A stretch of DNA of 64,000 bases. Origin: Bursaphelenchus xylophilus (lineage: Eukaryota; Nematoda; Chromadorea; Rhabditida; Aphelenchoididae). Of this stretch, positions 45,204 through 57,914 are shown piece after piece. Each line of letters begins with the position of its first letter. Within the stretch, counting starts at the first letter, position 1. The stretch spans positions 5,079,501 to 5,143,500 of the forward strand of contig CAJFCV020000005.1 of the NCBI GenBank assembly GCA_904066235.2, read 5' to 3'. The position numbers were made by a program, and so were the translations under genes. The notes beneath the pieces were generated by a model, which saw only the letters and a program-made list of their open reading frames with translations, did no database searches and had not been told where the DNA came from.

Positions 45204-46209
45204 CTAGCACGCCATTGCTGTCTGACCTCCCGTTGCGAGGTCTTGTCGTTGATAATCGTAGTAATCCAAATTAGGGAATAGTGCACTTAGTCGTTCCTTC
45301 GGAGCACTCAGACTTCCAATCAGTTCGAGTCGTTCTAGGGTATCCAGAAGAGGTTGAACTGGCTGCATGGGAGTTGAAGTTATTGCTGCTCCTTTTTGCA
45401 TTGTTAATCTGATGGAACGGACTTCGCATTGTTTCAACATAAAAAGGGCCGGGTTGCGCGAGAGGTCGAATCCGCTGTATGTGGTGTACGAAAGGTGCTG
45501 GAACTTGGCGCCGATTCCTCCTAACCTCCTGATGTGGATGCGTGTTCTTTCGGCTAAAGTTGAGCTTTCGAGTTCTCCATCATCAATCAAGTCGAAGTTC
45601 ATCAACGAGAGTCGGTTCAGGCGGATCTTATCGTTGAATCCCTCTGTCGCTTCGCTGAGTCCGATCTTCCCGACCTCGCGCAGGGTCTCGGCGTTCATGC
45701 AGAGAAGGTCGGGAAGCAGGTCGATCCGCTGACCCACGTAGCGCCGTCTCACTTTCAACACCTCTAGTCGCACATTTTCTGAAAGCGAGAGGTAACTAAT
45801 CTGCGACAAAGAAATTGCTTATGGATTCATCATCATCCGCGGTTTCTGGGACAAAGAAAGTCGTTTCCAGGAAACGTTGTAAACCACAACAAAAGAAAAC
45901 AAAACCGGTCTTACCTGCATCCAGGAACCTCTCGATGATGGCGTTGATGGAACGGGTTTCCGAGGTCTCCATATTCAGTGTGAGTGTGCGAACACATCGA
46001 ACATGACTGAGTAGGTAATCCAGACGTTCCAAAGCTTTCTCCAGTTCACTCATTTCATGGTTTTGGATGCGAATTAATGGCGCATCGGCTCGGTTGGCTC
46101 CCCACGCCACTGTAACATTGATTGTGTCACAGTGAAAGAGGGCATAATCAGTGGCGCGAGTTAGCTGCCAGTTTTTTGATCGCAGCATCAAAGATTTCTC
46201 ATTGTCCAT
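45204..46209 (-). CDS. Unrecognised protein, LRR/F-box-associated-like
   Basis: Exon 1 (46209-45915) and exon 2 (45778-45204) join in phase to give 289 aa. The start follows a TTTTCAG acceptor by six bases, suggesting trans-splicing. The chain has regular leucine-rich stretches (VRTLTLNMETS, LEVLKVRRR, LNRLSLMNF, FQHLSYTT, VRSIRLTMQ, LERLELIGS), the pattern of leucine-rich or F-box-associated (FBA/FTH-type) domains in nematode proteins. No F-box helix set is seen at the start, so the match is to the C-terminal substrate-binding half only. Function unknown. Confidence 0.6.
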
Positions 46210-48795
46210 TGTAATCTGAAAAGGAAAACAAGATAATCACGGGCTGAGAAAAAGCGGCAAAATAACACGAGCAAAAAGTAAATGGGAAGGAGATTTTACT
46301 GCGAGGAATTTTTTAGAAACAGCAGACCCATGCTTTCCCGCTCCTTTCGTCTATGGGACCACGTGGTTTTTTGAAATGGGAAAAACGCGCAGCTGGAGTT
46401 ATCTCTCTGGCCAGATGGAAGCAAAAAAGAAAAAAGCGGAAACCCACAACCATGGCTTGAATAAATTCCAAGAACCCTCAACCAATTCGTTAAAGCACCT
46501 TTAACCTCCGGCTTTCCATGCCCGATCTTTAAATCTTTTTTATGACTTCTGGGTCCAGACGGCGCTTTTATTCGGTCCAACGTTCCGCCCCAATTCTTTT
46601 TTCCGATGCGCCTCTCATGTCTTGATTGATAACGAGGGGCGTCAGTCACGTGGGGGGAAATGCTGTCGTGGAGCAAGGGACAAGGGGAGAGGTTTGTTCG
46701 ATGCCCTCCGGACTCTTATTGTAAACAAATGAGTTTTCGCGGCATAATCAGCATGCAAAATGAATAAGTTTCTAATCAGCGAGGCTTTCGTAATGTTTTT
46801 CCAAAGAGAAATTTTTAAGTCTCACAGATCGCAGTGGTCATCTTCTTTGGTAAACAACATTACTACAGAACGAGCATTGGCAATTTAAAGCAAAACAGCA
46901 ACGAACAACAAGACGTGACTATTCTTAGAATACGATGACTGCCACTGCATATGATCATTTCGAAATAGACGAAAAGTGATTTCGAAATTCCATCGCAAGG
47001 ATAAAACCTTTTCTTTTACGACATTCGCTATAATCTAGAGGAGTCTTCGGCACTGGTCTGGACTTTGGACCTTCTCCTTTCGTTTTTTTAAATTCGCGAG
47101 GGTTCCGGAAAGTGTCGAGTGACCGGAATGTCTCCCCTCCCCTCAAAACAATCAGCTTTCTTATCTCATCAGATGAGAATAACGGAGATACTGGATGAGA
47201 GCCCTGTATGGCATCAAACTCCGTGTAGTAAATGGACATCGCAGTCCTTCTCGTTTCAACGAATCTTCACTTTAAACCCATGTCTCACTTTTCTAATGTG
47301 TTTTTTAAGGTCGAACGTGTTTCGCGTCCATCGTTACTTTGCTTGTGCGTGACTGACTGCGCGTTAACATTCTGTTACAGCTAGCACAGTTGGAAGAATT
47401 GAACAAATACAAGATGAGTAAGGCCTGCGAGTCCATCAAGGTCTCTTCTGTCCATCTTCTCTCTCTTTCTCTAAAAAAATACAGCCGGCATGCGCCTGTC
47501 ATTTGACCGTTCCGATTGTTTTTGCTCAGGGTCTCATCCTCAAGAAAAATAAGAACCCTTTTTGGGGTAACGTTTCCTATGTGCTTATCAGGCGTTCAAT
47601 TATGTTATTTGCTGTGGGTATTAGAGTCCAAACCTTTTTTTGTTTTGGTTTCTCTGGGAAGAAGTGGACCCTGATAAGGGGGTTATAACGTCTCTGAGGG
47701 GAATTTCCACATTTAAAGAGAGCACGAGAGGGGGGTTGTGATCAAGGCATTCCCAGCAAGTACAAAGTCCGAAAACATCAAATATCACCCGAAATCAAGG
47801 GAGAACACAGAAACTGAGGTGCAAGGAATGAAGAAAGCAGAAAAAGAAACAGACGGTTCCTGAGAAATGAGGAAAAACAACACCTGCATCACAAAGGACA
47901 AAACGTGCGTTCTCCTTGGATCGAGCCCGACCTCTGTGCAAATCCAAAAGTCATTTCCGGTCCAAAGGTATCGGGCACGATGTTTTCGAGCCCAGATGAG
48001 GAAACATATTCGGACGGCGATCATCACAGATTGAACAAAGCATCTCTAGCTGTGTTTACTCGATTTTAAACTGGAATGGACAAAAAGTGGGAACAATTAA
48101 GAGGGTACCCTTTCCGAAAAATATTACAATGTTTTCTTTAATCAATTAACCATTAGTTGTAATAAGCGGGGTAAAAAGGGTTCGGTTATAAATAAATGTT
48201 ATCAAAGCGCCTTTAGGGCATAGTACAAGGTAAAAAATATTACTCACCGATCCAATTGCTGCAGCAAGAAGAAATAATTTCTGTTAGCGGTGTTTATAAA
48301 GGAAGGGTTTGACAGAGCGAAATTGCAGAAAAATAAAAAACAAATGATTGTCGGATAAAATGAAATTAATAACAAAGGAAAGACAATATGGAAGTAAGAT
48401 GTGGCTCGGAAACAATATTATATAACTTTCTGATCGCTAGTGGAACCAAAGTTTAGGGAGCGAAATGGGAGTGTGTTAGTGATTCGAGCCATGATTTTTC
48501 TTGTTTCCATGGAAGATGACATTATGGATTATTGCGATTTCTACGCGTTGTTGTCGTATTTGTCGGTTTGTATCCAAAACTATAACTAGCCCACATATTT
48601 TGCAATTATTTTTGTAAACAGCATCATATTTATGCTTTTATGTTCATTATGTGGATAATAAATATCGATATTATAAGTTTGGTTATGAATATTATAATTT
48701 ATTGTTGACTCCAGCTGCCGCCGTTCCGAACACGAAATGCCCACAAAAAAGAGAAAAATGCCGTAGATCTGAGACCAAGAAATGGAGATGAGAGA
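46210..48795. other. Intergenic, one possible lone exon
   Basis: No gene model could be built. At about 47386-47442 (plus) a frame LAQLEELNKYKMSKACESIK lies between a TGTTACAG acceptor and a GTCTCT donor, which is exon-like, but I see no partner exons. Otherwise nothing supported. Confidence 0.3.
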
Positions 48796-50027
48796 TCATT
48801 TGAGGAGAGGTTCTTGAGGTGAGCCAGTCAAGAAGTCGTTGACGGGCTGGATTGGCGATGACTGATTCGATTTTTTGCCCGGTTGAACCTTGGCGATCTC
48901 TTCCATAACGGGCACAGGGCCGCTAAATTATGCGATAAGTAACGACAAATTTTGTAATTATGTCATCATTTTTTTACTAATAATATCTTGTTTACTTATC
49001 TATGTTATTTTTTTAATATCCGTACATAATTGTAACTTCTCAAAAAAAGAAATTCGAAATACTACCTGGTGATTAAACGAAAGTCTCCTGCAAGCTATAG
49101 AACTACACGATTTAAAGGGCAAGACAAGCCACGATTGTTTTTCGGACATCTGGCAGGAGTGTATACATTACTTTTTGGAGACTAAAAAGTATTAAAGAAC
49201 GCCACAAGTGTGTTTTGAGAATTACGTTATCGTTCTGGAAACAAGTGACGCCTGCATTACGCAATGATTACGTTACCTTGTTGGGGAGATCTTGTGAGCT
49301 CCGGCCAATTTGGTGGGAGAGATTTTGAATCGGTTGCCCATCGATGGGTAGATTCTGACCGGCGGTTCGTTGGGGGTGTTGTCCTCACTCACAAATGCTG
49401 CCAATTTCTTTCCGCCAAACACATGGGCGCATGTTGGAACCAGGAGACTTAATGCCATGAATGCAGCTCCAGAAGCGAACAAGCAGAACCCAGCCATCTT
49501 CCAGTCATGCATCGGATCCCTCAAGACTTCGTTGAAGCGTTCGGGTGGGATATAAAAGTTGCCATCTTCATCTTGACTGATCGCGATCTTCATCAAGGAT
49601 TCCTCGACACTGTTTCGCGGCTTCCATGTGTAGCCAACGATGATCATTCCAGCTCCGGCTAGCAATAACAAGAGCCCAATCAAAGTAACAACTCGACAGA
49701 TGTAAACACTCATTCGTTGCGCCGGTGGTGGAGGCAGCAGATACCTGAAAATTTATTTATTTCTTGACTTCATTTATTATATTTTTAAATATTATATCAT
49801 CATTTTTGAATTCCTTACCATGCATTCCCTTCGATATCTTCGACAGTGGGGGACAGATAGAAGTGATGAAGATAGGACTTGATTCCGAATCTCTTTCCCC
49901 CATCTGGCCCTAAGGTCACTTCGTCGACGACCGCCGATTCCTCCGACAATTTCTCATGTTCTGGCCCGGTCTGGCGGCCAAAGGGCCAGAACGAGAGACC
50001 CTCCCGTTTGGCCTTGTACAGCCGCAT
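48796..50027 (-). CDS. Neurensin-like two-TM vesicle membrane protein
   Basis: Three exons (50027-49819, 49744-49277, 48922-48796) in phase give 267 aa. RFGIKSYLHHFY matches the neurensin signature (YGVRSYLHQFYE). Two TM helices follow (VVTLIGLLLLLAGAGMIIVGY and KMAGFCLFASGAAFMALSLLVP), with the family-typical DxxKMAG start of TM2. The Pro/Gln-rich C-terminal tail comes from the last small exon, ends EPLLK and would be missed if the second exon were read through to its stop. In vertebrates, neurensins are small-vesicle proteins of neurons. A TTTTAG acceptor lies just upstream of the start. Confidence 0.72.
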
Positions 50028-50938
50028 TCAAACCAGTTTGATTGACCCTAAAATAATTCATAAATAGCATGTATTATATGTATTGTATGCGTAATTGATG
50101 GAAATCCTCGTAACAATATCACTAGACTAGAAGAATCCTCGTGGAAACAAACAACTGATAAGATAAGTAAACTACCATCACTATTCATGAAAACGTGACA
50201 GCTCGGAGTTTAGTGGGATTATCAGCAATCAATAAAAAGTAACAGTCAACCAACTGATAATGCTCTCAGACGCTCTTCCGCGATCTAATTTGTGCATCAG
50301 AACTACAAACAGTTTCAAGTACAACTCGAAATGTAGTTATCTAAACGCTTCACAATCGTATTACACCTCCCCCGATACACTCAACCGCCCGCTTCCCCTT
50401 CTTAATCGCCTTTTGTTATAATATTGGGAGTAAAATTCGTGAAGCCGGCTTTCTCTCCAAAAAATTGTGGCCATGACAACAGCCTCGCGTCATATGAGGT
50501 CATCAAAACTTTCGAACACGAATGCATTATCAGATTAAGGAGTTTAAAAGCAGGATTACACGAGATTACAGACATCTACAGCAACATACGATTATGATGT
50601 TATGCTTCTAGGTGATACGAATATACAAAATATATTTATTCGCGCATCGATTTCCCCTCAGGCCAAAGGGAGGAAGGGGGGCAGCTGTCTTTTTTCTCTG
50701 TCCTTGGCCCAACGTTACGAATTTGGCCAGAGAGAGCGGAATGTATATGTACACAATTGGGATGTTTTTTCGGGCTTTACTCCCCTCCAAGGCCTTATTA
50801 GGGCCTGAAGATAAAACAAAACTTTTGTTGCGTAATCAATCATATCAAAGCAAAGGATCGAACACACACAAAAAGACATTAATCGAAGCATAAAGTCAGT
50901 GCAAAGAGATCATTCGCGCGATCAGAAATAAACTTATT
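50028..50938. other. Divergent promoter region
   Basis: Between the starts of the neurensin-like (minus) and imidazolonepropionase (plus) genes. No exon or repeat is recognised; it probably carries both promoters. Confidence 0.4.
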
Positions 50939-52498
50939 ATGTTGCTCTTTAATATCAAACAAATTGTGCAAATTGTGGATAATGGCACGGAGTTCCTGGC
51001 CGGAAAGGATATGGCCAATGTAAAGGTATGGCTATACAATGGTTTATATTATATTTACTATTCCTCGATTTATTGATAGTTGTAAAAGCAAAGTTCAAAT
51101 AAATGGTTTTAAGGTATTAAACTCGGCAGATGGATCTCTAGCCATATTAACGGAGAATGGTTTGGTTAAGGAGATTGGACCTTACAATGTGGTTCGTTGT
51201 TATCACAAATTGACGTGTGTAATAAATTAATAAATTTAGTTGAGAAACAAAAGCAAAGAGCAGGTGGATTGCCATGGAGGTACGGTAATCCCGGGCCTTG
51301 TTGACGGCCATTCCCACCCTGTCTTCGCTGGTGATCGAGTAAATGAATTCGCGATGAAATTGGCCGGAGCCACTTATATGGAGGTAATGTGAATGCACAG
51401 ATATTTATTTTCTCATTTTAGGTTCAAAAGGCAGGAGGCGGAATTCATTTCACAACGGAGAAAACCCGGGAGGCTTCAGAAGATGATCTTTTGAAAGACT
51501 TTGAAATTATTTTATCAAAGATGTTGTCCTCTGGCACCACAACTTTAGAAGCAAAGTCTGGTTATGGACTGGACACTCAAACTGAATTAAAAATGCTGAG
51601 AGTCATCGAAACGGCATCAAAAACGTCACCGGTCGAATTGTCAGCAACTTTCTGTGGTGCGCATGCAGTGCCCAAGGGATCAGATGAACAAAAACAAACG
51701 GAAATCATAATCAAAGAAATGATTCCAACTCTGACAAAAGAGAAACAAATCGGGAATTTGAATACCTTGGAGAACATCGACGTCTTCTGTGAGAAGAATG
51801 TTTTCGAACTGGAATCAACCAGGAAAATCCTGGAGGCCGGAATAGGTGCGGGATTGCACGTCAATATACATGCTGACGAACTGTACCCTCTGGGAGGTGC
51901 TGAACTGGCGGCTGCATTACAAGTAAACAAATATTCCTTTCAAATAATAAATGATTTTTAAGGGCCGAGCAGCCAGTCATCTGGAAGAGATCAGTGATTC
52001 GGGAATTCAAGAAATGGCCAAATCAGGCACGGTAGCGGTCCTTCTCCCCACAACTGCCTACATTCTACGTCTACAACCGCCACCGGCAAGAAAGATGATT
52101 GATAACGGAGTTATCGTAGCCCTAGGGTCAGACTTTAATCCAAACGCGCATTGCTTGGCTATGCCCATGGTGATGCACTTAGCTTGTGTTCTGTTCAAGA
52201 TGAGTATGACTGAGGCCATTGTGGCAGCGACACTCAACGCTGCCAAGTCTATTGGTCGAGGAAAAACTCATGGAGCGATCTCGGTAAGCCACATGAGTTC
52301 CATGAGTTTCACGGATCGCCTTTTCTTTAACGTAACCTTCGATCTAACCCTTGCGGATTTCAGGTGGGACGAGTTGCCGACCTTGTCGTCATTGACGCTC
52401 CCCGATGGGAGCACCTCATATATCAGTTCGGATCGCACAAGGATTTGATTCGTTTTGTCATCAAAAAAGGCTCCGTGGTGTACGCCAAGAAAGTCTGA
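50939..52498 (+). CDS. amdhd1-like (HutI/AMDHD1): Imidazolonepropionase (histidine degradation)
   Basis: Six exons (50939-51025, 51114-51191, 51240-51383, 51422-51922, 51963-52283, 52364-52498) in phase give 421 aa, close to the animal enzyme (about 426). Amidohydrolase metal ligands are in [61 protein letters not shown] and [17 protein letters not shown] follow, then [11 protein letters not shown] and the C-terminal metal-site region. It hydrolyses 4-imidazolone-5-propionate to formiminoglutamate in the cytosol. All expected residues appear intact. Confidence 0.95.
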
Positions 52499-52708
52499 AT
52501 AAATAACTTCTTACGCAATAAAGCGGCTTTTGTAACTATTTACTTACCCGGCACGACTTAAAGACTCCGACAGCGTCAAGGTGACGTGAGGTCTTTTTTT
52601 CTCTAATTTGGATGTCCTTGGCAGACAACACCCAAATCCCCCGTCAAATCCGAGGCGGAGGCGATCGGAAGGGCTGAAACCTGGATTACCTCAGTCAATG
52701 CAATCGGC

Positions 52709-54372
52709 ATGGATTGGAGATGGTCGGTCTGGCTCTGGTTTTTGGCTTTTGTGAAAGGCCAAGGAGGCTGTGGTGGTGGAGTTCAATGGCCACCTCCTCC
52801 TTTGTACTTGCCGGCTCCGCAGCCTTTATTCCCTCCTCCGTTACCTTGTAATCCAACTCCATGTAGGAACTGTCCTCCAGAGAAGGAGTTGCCTCAGCTG
52901 GTACCACCACCAAAGTTATTCCCGGTCGCTCCAGGTAATCGTATTGGCGTTGACAAAGAAACTTAATTGGCCCTTTATTTCTTTGCTTTGATGACGAAAG
53001 TACAGGGTGTTTCAAGAAATTTGGAACAAATAATTTGCTTATATCGTTTTGTTCTTTGCAGCTATCAACGAATTTCTTTTTGCTTCTAAAAATTGACAGC
53101 GTGCGTTTTTAGAATCTCAAAAAAAATTTTTTTTTCGTCGGTGGAGGGCCCATTTCTCGGCAGAGAAAATTAGGACCTTTTTTAAAAATCACACCGTATT
53201 ACATGGCGGAAACGCCGTTACAACGGCTGAAATCAAGTTTACGTTACACCTCCGTCGATTTTACGGTATGCATTTTTTGTTTTCGATTTTACGCGCACCG
53301 CGGAGGCGCGGCGGAGACTTCAGATTTCGGCGGACGTTGTTTTGGGCCTTCGGCTGTTGCAATTCAGCCGTTGCAACGGCGTTTCCGCCACGTAATACGC
53401 TGTGATTTTTAAAAAAGGGCCCTAATTTTCTCCGCGGAGAAATGAACACAAAGATATAAGCAAATCATTTGTTCCAAATTTCTTGAAACACCCTGTATAT
53501 AGGATGACTTAAACTTTGTTACAGAAGAATATCTGAACCGAATTCCATTTGCTCCTGATAAGGTTGTCTTAAAAGAGACAAAAGTTACCAAAGTACCAGA
53601 CTCTAATTCGTCCAAGACAGAGGATAAGCCGTTGATTCTGCCGCCGCCAATCGTCCCTCAAGTTCAAACCAAGCCTCTTACCTACACTCCGTATTATCCT
53701 TATGGCCGACCTGTCTACCCAACCGGTCCACCTCCGTATCAGCCGTTTCCTTATCAACCCTTACCTCAGCCTGGATGTCAACCCGCCCCTCCATTATTCC
53801 CAGCACCTTTGCCGCCCATCCAATTGCCTCCCCCTCCCCCTCCACCACCGCCAGCTCCATTACCACCAATCCAACTTCCAACCCTCCCTCCACCCCAGCC
53901 TTTTACCCTGCCCCCTCCAATCATCCTCCCTCCTCTTATTCCTCCTCCTCTTCTCACTTGTTGTACTCAATGTCAGCCATGTGCAATGATCTATCCGGCA
54001 TCTCAACAATCAAGGGGACCTAAGAACTTTGTGGCCAAGACACTGCAAAAGGAAGAAGTCAAGGTCCCAGCTGATCCATTTTGCTCAAGCCAAATGTTAA
54101 AACGAATCATGGAAAAGGTAAAAACAAACAGTTAATTTTTATTATACATTGTTTTTTGATAACTTTTTCCTTTGGTTTACTAACATCTTCAGGCAAGAAA
54201 TTCGACAATCGCCATCGCCAAACTGAATATTCAAAGAGAAGCCGAGAGCGAAAGCAGGGGTTCCGTTTATCATGTCATCTGCTCATCAACTGACTTGGAT
54301 TATGCAACCCGAACTGAGGAATATTGTACATCAGAGGTGACGAACGGAGTTTGTTATGCTTTCAAATCGTAA
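52709..54372 (+). CDS. Ground-like (hedgehog-related) secreted protein with proline-rich region
   Basis: Three exons (52709-52934, 53525-54117, 54193-54372) encode 332 aa. A signal peptide (MDWRWSVWLWFLAFVKGQG) leads into a Pro-rich N-terminal part with CNPTPC and CPP, then a long proline run (53821-53960). The C-terminal ground-like domain has CCTQCQPC, ADPFCSSQMLKRIME, RNSTIAIAKLNIQREAE, YHVICSS, DYATRTEEYCTSE and VCYAFKS, the set found in nematode GRL proteins, which are extracellular and linked to cuticle and apical matrix. The first intron holds a 493-bp MITE. Placement is good; which GRL orthologue is unclear. Confidence 0.88.
53003..53495. mobile_element. Mariner-type palindromic MITE in GRL intron
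   Basis: Ends CAGGGTGTTTCAAGAAATTT and its complement AAATTTCTTGAAACACCCTG, each flanked by TA. The two arms stay complementary far inward (the GGCGGAAACGCCGTT/AACGGCGTTTCCGCC blocks), so the whole element could form one long hairpin. The CAGGGTG termini with TA duplication fit Tc1/mariner elements. No coding sequence. Confidence 0.88.
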
Positions 54373-54569
54373 TACTTTTCTAATAAATAGATGTGTATGA
54401 CAAATGACAAGGCTTAATTGGTAAAAGTCTTTGTTTATTCGTAATAATATTGAGCAATTTATTGTGAGATCGTGTTGCTAAATATACATATGGGCCTAAT
54501 ACATTTGTCTAAAGTCACATGTTAAGTCTCATTGTCATCATAAAATTTACAGCGGTCCTTCGTCCGAGA

Positions 54570-57500
54570 TCATGCGCTGACCAGAACTGTCTCCACCTTG
54601 GGTTCCCCGTCTTTATCATAATCAACCCGGTAGTAATCTTTGCCAGCATCTAACTTAAGATACGAATATTCGTCAGTAATATTCTCCAATTGCCTGGCCA
54701 AGAGTTGCCTGACGTCCGAGAAGGATGGGCGGTTTTCTGGCGATTGTTCCCAACATTGGGTCATAATGGAATAGCTAAAAGAATCAAAACGATATTTAAT
54801 TGTTGTTACTTTAAGAGCCAATCAAACGGTATGAACTTACAATGTCTCCGGGCAATTGTCTGGTCTTTCCATCCGTTTCCCACTCTCCAGGAAGGGCAAC
54901 ATATCCTCTGGAGGTACTCCGGGATACGGAGTTCCACCCAACGTAATGATTTCGAACATCAGGATACCAAACGACCAGACATCCGACTTGGTTGTAAATT
55001 CGTAATGACGAATAGCCTCCGGCGACATCCATTTCAGCGGCAACCTTCCTCCTTTACTCTTATATTGTGATGATTCTGCATAAATATAACGACAAAGACC
55101 GAAGTCGCCAATCTTGGCGGACGTTTTCTCATGCACCAAAACATTGCGAGCAGCCACATCTCGATGAACAAACCCCTTCTGACTCAAATATTCAAGGCCA
55201 TAACTGATCTGAACAGCGAACATTAACAGTTGTTTCAAGGTCATGACCATCTCCTGATCCACACTCTCATCTTCTACCTCAACTCCTTCATTCTCCAGTT
55301 TTAGCATGTATTCACATCTCTTCTTTAGGAAGTGTTGTAGGTCTCCATCACTGCAATGTTCCATAACAAGACAGTAGGGTTCTGAGTCAGTAATACAGGC
55401 CAGCATGTTAACCAATCTCTCGTGATATCCAAGGGTTTTCATAAGACCAATTTCTCGAAGGAATTCTTGTTTTGAGAGATGATCTGCATATTCTGGGAGC
55501 ATCTTTACTGCCACTTCACAATTCTCGACCCTCATTAGGTTGACTCCGAGCGTGGATTGAGCTGCTTGAGATCCCTTGGCGGATCCAATTAATTTTCCCA
55601 GATAAACAGCTCCAAAAGCTCCTGAAATAAATCGTTATTGAGTGTGTAATCACTATCTGTGTATACATATTAGAAAGTTTCCAGAGGCGTATCTGGCCCA
55701 AAATCAGGAAGGAGGAGGTCTATCTTTTGGACCACAGATAGTAAAACGCTTTACAGGTAGTTAATCACCCTGGTCTCTTGTCACCTATATCCTTATTGTC
55801 AACCTTAACCCTTCCAAGATACACCCCAGAAAGACACAATGATTCACCTGATCCCAGTTGTTTCTCATGATAGATAATAAGATTCCTTCTCTCCAATTCC
55901 CAGAGATCCTGGATTTTCGGCAAATCTGTATATCGATTCTCTGAATATGCCGCTGAATGGGACTGCTCCAACTTCTTCTTCTCATTCTTCCACTGTTTCT
56001 CCCGTTTACATTGATAATAAGCCAAGAAAAAGATTCCCAAAATCAGCAAACCAACTCCAACAGAGATAAACAACCAAGTGTTTGATGTTCGATAGACGTC
56101 CGAGTCAATGTAAATCATATCGGCTTTTGGCTTTACACTCTTCGGAGCATTTAAAAGAGGGAACTCGAGGTTATTGGGATCTCTGACCCCACATAAAGTG
56201 ACTCCATATATAGTGTCCATCCGAAGATTCGAGATGACAATTGAATTGCCTGAGGAATTGATGCATTTCTGGACAAGTTCGCTCTGATGGTTGACCTTGC
56301 CCTCTACAACAGGACAATTGCTGACCCTCCCCATCTCGGTGGTCAGGTTGACGCCCATATAAGTTGCCTGAAATCGCCAGATCTTTATTATCGCCGGTCC
56401 GGGCCGTGTCTTTCGGCCGCCGATTATCTGAGTGCGGACTCACTTTTTCCAGGTTGTCATACTTCTCGGCAGTCCCATATAAGGCCACAAAATAGAGGAC
56501 ATCCTTCTTGATCTTATTCATGGGCTCAAATGTCACATTCACGGAGATATTGGAGGATGGGTTCGACCAGTCGACTTCGTTTATATTCTGAATCGAATAT
56601 TTGAAGTTGTCAACTTGACCACAGACTGGGCCTTTGCTTTTGGTCTCAAGCGCACAGTTACTGTTGATTACATTTGAGCAGTCTAAAAGGGAATGATCAA
56701 GAGTTAGCGCCACTTCAATGTATTATATTACACATATTATCCATTCTGAAACTTACTGATATAGAGAATATTGAAGGTCGTATCAAAGTTGAAGGTTTTC
56801 TTGCATTGTGTTGAGCTCACCTTCTGCAAGCCATAGCTGAATATACATTCTCTGTACATGTAATCTGCAGATGCTATTCCAATCAAAGTTTTCGGACGAG
56901 GGCCTTTGTACTAAAAACAAAATACTTTAAGAAAAACGTTAATTTACAAATTCAGGGTTCTCGGATCCCAGAAAATCCGGCTTCACACATTTTACATTAT
57001 GGAAATTGACATCGACCACAAGATCTTCATCACCCAGAGGCCACTCTGAAAAAAAACAAGCAGTCAGCATGTATAATCTTTGCGCAATGAGGTGATTAAA
57101 AATGACGCAACGATTACGCAGCAGTTACCTTTACTATCATAGGTCATTACAATCTCGATGGTTCCATTCGGATATTTGGAATTGGAATCTGGAGGCTTGT
57201 AAGTACTGCTTAGGTGAGTTAAATGAGTTAGATCGGGCTCAGGGGAGAGGATCGTGGCTGGTGGACTAAAGATTCCCAGGCCTTTCTTCGGGGACACTCC
57301 ACCTATCCTGAAGTCCAATGGCTCACAAACATCCGCATCTTTCATTGAGAAGTTGGTCAAGAAGTTCTGGTTGACAATCTGAATAAAAGTTAATGTAATA
57401 CTAAACAGTCAAGGCTATATTATCGTAAGCGAGGCTCACCAATTGATCAGAGACATCCCATTCTTCCTGAGAATGTCTTTTAAACTGCACTACGAACACT

Positions 57501-57914
57501 TTCACATCCTCCTTGGAGTCCCAATGAATGTCAACAAACATGTTCTTATTGTAAACAGCACTCAGATTAAATGGTGCATCCAGAGGCTTGAAATCTTCCG
57601 AAGAGTTTTCACTCGAATCCTTCAGATCTTTACACTTTTTCCAACATTTCGGAGATTTCTGAAAAGTAAATGTGAATTAGGAGTAATAATCAATATACAC
57701 TTACACAAAGATTTGGTTCTCGATATTCCCGGCACTTCTCTCCGCAAGTTTGGATCCCCTAAAACAATATAATTGGCCAGTTTTGGCTCACTTTATCCGA
57801 TTTCATACATTTGGCCACACAAATCAGGAAACAATTTTCGTATGCTGAGACTTCTGGTTCTGCCCTGAGGTTAATAACGATGGATAATAGGAATGCCCAT
57901 AATAACGGGCTCAT
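54570..57914 (-). CDS. Receptor tyrosine kinase with Cys-rich and FN3-like ectodomain
   Basis: About ten or more minus-strand exons, roughly 900 aa or more. A signal peptide (SPLLWAFLLSIVINLRA) is followed by a small Cys-rich module (CFLICVAKC, TCGEKCREY, CWKKCKD), then FN3-like sequence (PLDAPFNLSAVYNKN) and further ectodomain with N-glycosylation sites. TM: WLFISVGVGLLILGIFFLAYY. Kinase domain: GSGAFGAVYLG loop, AVKMLPEY Lys, FVHRDVAARNVLV, IGDFGLCRY, GRLPLKWMSPEAI. All catalytic residues are intact. A TATTTCCAG acceptor lies about 20 bp before the ATG. It resembles nematode RTKs of the old/F09A5.2 type, but I cannot place it in a vertebrate class. Ligand unknown. Confidence 0.88.

Noticed and set aside
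47386..47442. Isolated exon-like frame LAQLEELNKYKMSKACESIK
   Set aside because: Good flanking splice signals but no partner exon on either side; kept only as a remark.
55781..55850. Second glycine-loop-like sequence (SGVYLGRVKV) in the kinase gene, possible alternative exon
   Set aside because: It is read-through past a GTGAAT donor; the true next exon restores GSGAFGAVY in phase and no acceptor supports an alternative.
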